DNA of 64,000 nucleotides from Seminavis robusta. Taxonomy: Eukaryota > Bacillariophyta > Bacillariophyceae > Naviculales > Naviculaceae. Under the pieces are notes generated by a model. It saw only the letters and a program-made list of their open reading frames with translations. It was not told the origin of the DNA and searched no databases. Below, piece after piece: positions 59,541 to 64,000 of this stretch (position 1 is the first letter of the stretch; each line of letters opens with the position of its first letter). The stretch is taken from the NCBI GenBank assembly GCA_903772945.1, contig CAICTM010000043.1:62001-126000 (forward strand). Direction: 5' to 3'. The position numbers were made by a program, and so were the translations under genes.

Positions 59541-61490
59541 ATGTCTTCCTCGTCATCAGAAGAGGAGAACACCCGAATACCGCTCCTTGAGAACCACGAT
59601 GGTGAGTTTACCCTTCCTCCTGTAGACACCAGTAGCAGTAGCAGTAGCAGTAGCAGTGAGGAAGAGGATGAGGAAGAAGCGGTAATGGAAGAAGCGGAAG
59701 AAGCCGACGCCGACGCTGACGAAGAAGAGGAAGACCACGTTGAAGAAGAGTCCGGTCGGCCAGTAATGATGACTCAAGGAACCAGCTTTGTTGTGGCAAA
59801 TCTTCTGGCACTTGACTCTGAATCCAACATTGACTTTGGTACGCCGACACCAGCTCCAGCCAGAGTCTCCTTGTCTCCCAAAAATCCAACAGAGGCTGAA
59901 GAAGAAGAGCCAACACCAACACAAGAAAATCCACAAAAAAATGCTGCTGAAATTGCCAGTGCTCTTGGTGTTGGTCAAAATTTTACCACCTTAGACTTGA
60001 CAGAGAAAGAACAAAAGCTTCTAGAAGAGTGCAAGGACCAAGGAAGACAAGGCAGAAAGTATGAGAAGAAATGCGAGAGCCTTCAAAAGCGATTTTTCGA
60101 GATAATCCGCGAGCATGGAGGATCCGTCTTGAGCAGTCTTCTTGAGATTGTTCCTGTCGATTACGACCACGGCCACTCAACCAACTATGCTTTCTTCAAC
60201 GTGGTATGCGGAGAAAAAGATCGCAATAAACACAAAATCTTGAACTATTGTGCCATCTTGTGCGGAATGAAATGGTTGTGCTTGTCCAGTACCAACAAAG
60301 GTAAGCCTCTCTCCCCCACCGTCTTCACACAATACATTAACAATGTATTCACTGAGTGGCGATCCTTGACCCACAACAAATTCCAGTACACCTTCAAGGA
60401 GGATTTCAACGCCAAAGGAGATTTCCACGGAGTCATGATTCAGTTTTGGGCGGAAATCCGCAAGACGGATCCAACCTTTGGAATTTGCAGTCATCATTCG
60501 GAGATTGACTGGGAAGCGGACAAGAAAATCCGCGAAGCTGTCAAAGACGGAAGACTCCAACCTTGGACGAATCCAAAAGATCTCCAATTCGTCTGTGTGT
60601 TCCACCTTGGTCGATCTTTTCTTCTTCGGGGTGGTAAGGAAATGTCGAGTCTCATGATGCGGGATACTTATTCTGGGATGTACACTCGGGAGATGGGTGA
60701 CCTGGCTGGATGTCTGCATATGGCAATCCGACTTCCAGAGGACAAGACCAATCGACTGACATTTTACAATTCCAATGCTCTTTCGGACAAAGACCGTTGG
60801 TTGGAAATCGTCAAGAATCCTCGTGATCCACTGTGTGCTTACAAGTGTTTCGACTTTTACCTGTCGAAGTGTCATCCGGAAGCCGAGAAGTTCTTCGCGA
60901 AGACTTCCTCCACTACGCAGAAGAAGGAATACAAGAAGTATTTCACCAACCACCCAGAGCATGAGAACAAGTACAAGGATCGGGACATTTGGTATTGTCC
61001 ATCAGGTGAAACCTCCAATTACAATCTTGGCCACAATACCGTATCCAAGATGGCCAAGCAACTCGGCACGGTCATAGGAGTCGCGAATCTTGAGAAGTTC
61101 ACGAATCATGGTCTTCGTGCCTATGGAATCACCAAGATGCATCAAGCTCGGGTTTCGATGGCTGCTCGTTTGAAATTCGCCCGTCACAAGTGCGAACAGA
61201 GTCAGATCCCTTATGCACGTCTCGTAGATGAAGGTCGATCGACTGCTCTCAAGGCGCTGATGTGCTCTGATAAGGACTTGGCCGTGGAATCTGATGATGA
61301 AGACGGAAATCCACGTCCTCGTAGACGAACTTCTGACGAAGAATCCCATGACGGCGGTGGTAAGCCCCACGCAAAGCGTGCCTCAAAGCGCCAAGCGCAA
61401 AAAGAAAAGAATGCAACTCGGAAGAAGTCGAGCAAGTCCAAGAAGAATGGCATGCGTCTGCCAAGAAGTCAGTGCCCGAAGAGATCTTGA
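59541..61490 (+). CDS. Crypton-like tyrosine recombinase
   Basis: The 649-residue frame is called from the ATG at 59541 (the open frame starts 21 codons earlier at TTG). Residues 1-115 are Ser/Glu-rich (SSSSEEEDEEE) and disordered. Residues 150-560 carry a Crypton/DUF3504-type recombinase. The putative first catalytic Arg is in FLLRGGKEMSSL (about 363). H-x-x-R is in NHGLRAYG (about 523/526). A further His is in ARHKCEQ (about 549), and the nucleophile Tyr is in SQIPYARL (about 558). This order fits tyrosine recombinases that cut and rejoin DNA through a 3'-phosphotyrosine link. The frame ends in a Lys/Arg-rich segment and stops at 61490. A different frame then continues for about 220 codons (61451-62149), suggesting a frameshift near 61450. 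A Gly/Cys finger as in other Crypton tails was not seen. Confidence 0.85.
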   Translation: MSSSSSEEENTRIPLLENHDGEFTLPPVDTSSSSSSSSSEEEDEEEAVMEEAEEADADADEEEEDHVEEESGRPVMMTQGTSFVVANLLALDSESNIDFGTPTPAPARVSLSPKNPTEAEEEEPTPTQENPQKNAAEIASALGVGQNFTTLDLTEKEQKLLEECKDQGRQGRKYEKKCESLQKRFFEIIREHGGSVLSSLLEIVPVDYDHGHSTNYAFFNVVCGEKDRNKHKILNYCAILCGMKWLCLSSTNKGKPLSPTVFTQYINNVFTEWRSLTHNKFQYTFKEDFNAKGDFHGVMIQFWAEIRKTDPTFGICSHHSEIDWEADKKIREAVKDGRLQPWTNPKDLQFVCVFHLGRSFLLRGGKEMSSLMMRDTYSGMYTREMGDLAGCLHMAIRLPEDKTNRLTFYNSNALSDKDRWLEIVKNPRDPLCAYKCFDFYLSKCHPEAEKFFAKTSSTTQKKEYKKYFTNHPEHENKYKDRDIWYCPSGETSNYNLGHNTVSKMAKQLGTVIGVANLEKFTNHGLRAYGITKMHQARVSMAARLKFARHKCEQSQIPYARLVDEGRSTALKALMCSDKDLAVESDDEDGNPRPRRRTSDEESHDGGGKPHAKRASKRQAQKEKNATRKKSSKSKKNGMRLPRSQCPKRS

Positions 61491-62149
61491 CTCAAGATTC
61501 GGACGATGAAGAAGAGGCTTCCTTGCTGACCAAAGATCCATCCATCATTCCAGATGACAAGGTGTTGAAGAAAATGACGAAAGCCCAGTTGCTCGATCTG
61601 GTTCACGCTCAAGCGGCGGCATCGACGGCCAGTATTGTCTCAGCTCCCGCTGTAGCTGGTGGTGCGGTGGTTTCCGTTGCAGGATCTCATCAATCGGTGG
61701 CGATGCCTCCAGTTGCGGTGGCTCCAGTTGCGGCGGCTCCAGTTGTGGCGGCTCCAGTTGCGGCGACTCCATTAGTTGTGGCCAATCAAGTCATGGATCA
61801 ACAAACGTATCAACAGCAACCGATGCCCATGCAAATCCAGCCGCAACCACAGTACTCGATTCCAATGCCAATGAGTTGGAGTCAAATAGTAGCGATGCAG
61901 CAGCAGGCAGCCATGATGCAGAACTTGATGATGCCACAACCGCAGCAATTTGTGTATCCGCAGTTTCAGCAATCAGCTCCATAGATGCAGCCCGTCCCAC
62001 AGATGCAGCCCGTCCCACAGATCCAACCACAGCAGCAGATGCAGCCCGCTCAACAGATCCAACCACAGCAGCAGATATGGCTTCGAGACACCCATGGGAA
62101 CTTCTTTCCGGCCAATCAGAACGGTCAAAACGGACCGGCACTTGGATGA
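61451..62149 (+). pseudogene. Frameshifted, interrupted tail of the tyrosine recombinase
   Basis: From about 61451 a second frame overlaps the recombinase end and stays open to a TAG at 61982-61984. It encodes an acidic start (QDSDDEEEAS), a short helix (KKMTKAQLLDLVHAQ) and Ala/Val/Pro- then Gln/Pro/Met-rich low complexity. Beyond the TAG the same frame continues 54 codons with the same composition (repeated MQPVPQ, IQPQQQ) to a TGA at 62147-62149. The simplest reading is one ancestral tail broken by a frameshift near 61450 and a CAG-to-TAG change. The frame has no good ATG of its own at the start (it begins at GTG). Confidence 0.65.
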
Positions 62150-62995
62150 ACGCAGTGGATGAACGCCATGGTTGAGGTTTTTTGTGGGGCCATTGTGCGA
62201 AGTTTCGAATAGGGAAGAAAAGGGCATAGTTTCCTTTTTTATTTTCGATGGTTGAATTTATGGGGATATCGAAGTGAAAATGAATTCAGAGGTGGCAACT
62301 TCAACTGACACCTTTGTTTCGTGCGTCGATTCGGAATGATTCGTTCCGACTGTTTCCCTTCTCTTAAGCATTCGTTTGATAAGAACCCTTAATGTAAGAA
62401 ACAATTACATTTTTCCATCTTCTCGTACAACAATATATCATAGGATTTGTCTCATAATCCACCCACCAACGCCCTGGTAGCATCTAGTACATTTTCTAAG
62501 TGTGAGGTTTTTTCGCGGGTTGAAACGGCAAGAATCCCCGTGTTGTTTGCTAGAAAGACACAATATTGGATTCTGACGAGAACTCACTCTGAAGATTTAA
62601 GCATGCACATGGATTTTGAGTGCCATTTCCCAGGTTTTGTATAAGGAGTTAGTTGATTGGAAGTTTTACTCTTCTAGTAGTTACTGTGTAAAATCCACTG
62701 TTGGATTTTCAGCCGTTTTCTAGAGTAGGAATTGGCGGGTAAGATCCCCATAGTAGTATCAGCCACGAAGAATCCACTGTTGGATTTTCAGCCGTTTCTG
62801 TCTCTTAAGTAATCTCAGGACAACTTACTAGCCGTTTAAAATCAAGCCAAACACGACTGATTCAATGGTAAAGTGTACACAAACCACAACCACAACAACA
62901 ACAAGCAGACAACTGATGAACCATCCACCACGCAAACGACCGATTAACATCCACCATGATGCTCTTGTTACCGTACGGTACCAGTACGTCTTTCC
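62150..62995 (+). other. Element 3' non-coding region
   Basis: No gene was recognised. Contains a 27-bp direct repeat pair (62692-62718 and 62771-62797) whose core AATCCACTGTTGGATT can fold as a hairpin. Confidence 0.55.
62692..62797. repeat. 27-bp direct repeat with internal hairpin
   Basis: Identical 27-mers at 62692-62718 and 62771-62797 begin AATCCACTGTTGGATTTTCA, 79 bp apart. Each has AATCCA/TGGATT arms around CTGT. The position just inside the right terminal repeat suggests sub-terminal repeats of the element. Confidence 0.82.
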
Positions 62996-63220
62996 TCGGG
63001 CTGTTGTCAGGTAGATTACATACAAAGATCTCCTGCCTCACTGTCGGCCTCGAATGTCGGCTGCGATCTCGTCGCTTTCCAGGCCTTCAGCCTTCCTTTC
63101 GCGCTTCGATCTGGCGTCCATTCTTGGCCTTGTTGATCCTTGTTAAATCATGCTCCCTTGGCTTTGCCGCGGGAACACGATTGAACTTGGATCTTCAGTT
63201 TGCCGGGTGATTTTTCTACA
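62996..63220. repeat. Right long inverted repeat of tyrosine-recombinase element
   Basis: Reverse-complement partner of 59246-59509, slightly shorter. It is best matched over 63009-63052 and 63185-63220. Confidence 0.75.
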
Positions 63221-63719
63221 GAATGTGGAAAATTGTATTTGTTTCTAAAAAATACGGTTTAGTTCGATTCAATCGTACAAAACCATGCACATGGCTACTG
63301 ACAACACACATGGTCGCTGAAATCCAGTCAAAATCCAGTCAAAATCCACGGAACGTCCGATGAGACATCCCTTATACAAATCTCCAGAATCCGTGAAATT
63401 GGATTGTACTGTATTCGTACCGTGGATCATCCCGGTAAATGGATTTCTGGGTAACGGCCTCACGATTCAACGGATTTTCGAAAATGAGTGACGCATGTAA
63501 CAATTACTATATAGAATCAGTACGAAAATCCGATTGCATTCTGACATCAGGCCGTTACCGGCGATTCAATCCTGTATGAAAAATTCAAAAATCCGAATCA
63601 GCCTATCGCATTAAACAACACGGGGATTGTGGCCGTTTCAACCTGCCAAAAAGCCTCACACGTAGAAAATGTACTAGACTCTACGAGGGCATTGGCGGGT
63701 GGATTATGGTTGAAAACTT
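63221..63719. other. Intergenic, no gene seen
   Basis: Contains two tandem copies of AAATCCAGTC (63310-63335) and nothing else recognised. Confidence 0.5.
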
Positions 63720-64000
63720 GAGTTATTTAGATTATACCATTACGCTGTACCGGCCAGATGTAACCAAACTCCACTCCTCAATATAAACAGGGGTTTAGGT
63801 AGATTAGACCATTACACGGTACCGGCCAGATGTAACGAAACTCCACTCCTCAATATAAAGGGGGTTTAGGTAGATTAGACCATTACGCGGTACCGGCCAG
63901 ATGTAACCAAACTCCACTCCTCAATATAAACGGGGGCTTAGGTAGATTAGACCATTACGCGGTACCGGCCAGATGTAACCAAACTCCACTCCTCAATATA
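63720..64000. repeat. Tandem repeat array, about 72-bp units, open at window end
   Basis: CGGCCAGATGTAAC recurs at 63751, 63823, 63894 and 63966 (periods 72, 71, 72). Each unit holds CTCCACTCCTCAATATAAA, then GGGG(T/C)TTAGGTAGATTAG, then CCATTACGCGGTACCGGCC. Units are almost the same, so the array is young or homogenised. It continues past position 64000, so its full length is unknown. Confidence 0.92.

Larger units (their letters stand above)
59246..63220 (+). mobile_element. Crypton-like tyrosine-recombinase element with inverted terminal repeats
   Basis: The element of about 4 kb contains one tyrosine-recombinase gene (59541-61490) plus its decayed tail, and no reverse transcriptase. Imperfect inverted repeats of about 225-265 bp border it: left 59246-59509 and right 62996-63220. 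Outer ends match well (TGTAGAAAAA...CCCGGCAAA-TGAA-ATCCAA), and inner ends match well (AGGCCG...GAGGCAGGAG(G/A)TCTTTGT(G/A)TGTAATCTAC); the middle is loose. Cryptons as usually described lack such repeats, so this may be a distinct lineage, or two copies of a separate small repeat may have landed on either side. Target duplication was not determined. Confidence 0.72.

Noticed and set aside
60177-60962. 261-codon minus frame opposite the tyrosine recombinase
   Set aside because: Antisense to the catalytic domain, with no domain of its own.
59246-63220. DIRS-type retroelement
   Set aside because: It has a tyrosine recombinase and inverted repeats, but no reverse transcriptase, RNase H or methylase-like frame, and there is no room for one.

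Overview
The window looks like nuclear DNA of a diatom (Bacillariophyta), probably a pennate species. The evidence is compact genes with short GT-AG introns (about 70-265 bp), a pentapeptide-repeat protein whose bipartite leader carries the diatom-type 'signal peptide then Phe' plastid-import site followed by a thylakoid-lumen signal, and several families typical of diatoms: a guanylyl-cyclase receptor, LRR receptors with one membrane span, a Cys-rich GPCR, and an EGF/LNR ectodomain receptor. Species was not determined. No rRNA, tRNA or CRISPR was recognised. Several gene starts given here are internal ATGs, because the longest open frames begin at GTG or TTG.

Layout. 1-15 kb: a His-rich secretory/membrane protein (1518), a three-zinc-finger RanBP2-type protein (6173), a non-RD protein kinase (8189-9421, minus), an unknown tail-anchored protein (10031-11644, minus) and a three-exon fusion of a cyclic-nucleotide-binding domain with a bestrophin channel (12523-14722, minus). 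15-17 kb: a satellite-like array of about 13 monomers in which two monomer types alternate. 18-31 kb: an EF-hand-like protein, an LRR receptor (19448-20977, minus), an Oxa1/YidC insertase, the lumenal pentapeptide protein, a six-exon receptor guanylyl cyclase, and an inverted, broken second copy of the LRR receptor (29201-30715) that runs into a convergent Cys-rich unknown gene. 33-42 kb: a second RanBP2-type zinc-finger protein, a single-pass Cys-rich protein, a BMT5-like rRNA methyltransferase-fold protein and a two-exon 7TM receptor with a Cys-repeat ectodomain. 42-45 kb: a piggyBac-type transposon. 45-59 kb: a large LRR receptor, the SWR1-complex subunit YL1/VPS72 with a long extension, a seven-exon receptor of about 1,700 residues and an Mpv17-family protein. 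59-63 kb: a Crypton-like tyrosine-recombinase element bounded by long imperfect inverted repeats. 63.7-64 kb: a tandem array of about 72 bp units running off the end.

How the genes relate. Several point to signalling: a guanylyl cyclase, a cNMP-gated channel candidate, a GPCR, a kinase and three or four surface receptors. There is no operon-like organisation and linkage may be chance. Strands alternate freely and intergenic DNA is rich in short palindromes (TACCGGTA and CTAGCTAG types). The most unusual items are the tyrosine-recombinase element with terminal inverted repeats, the CNB-bestrophin fusion, the inverted LRR pair whose divergence is concentrated in one ectodomain block, and the alternating A/B satellite.
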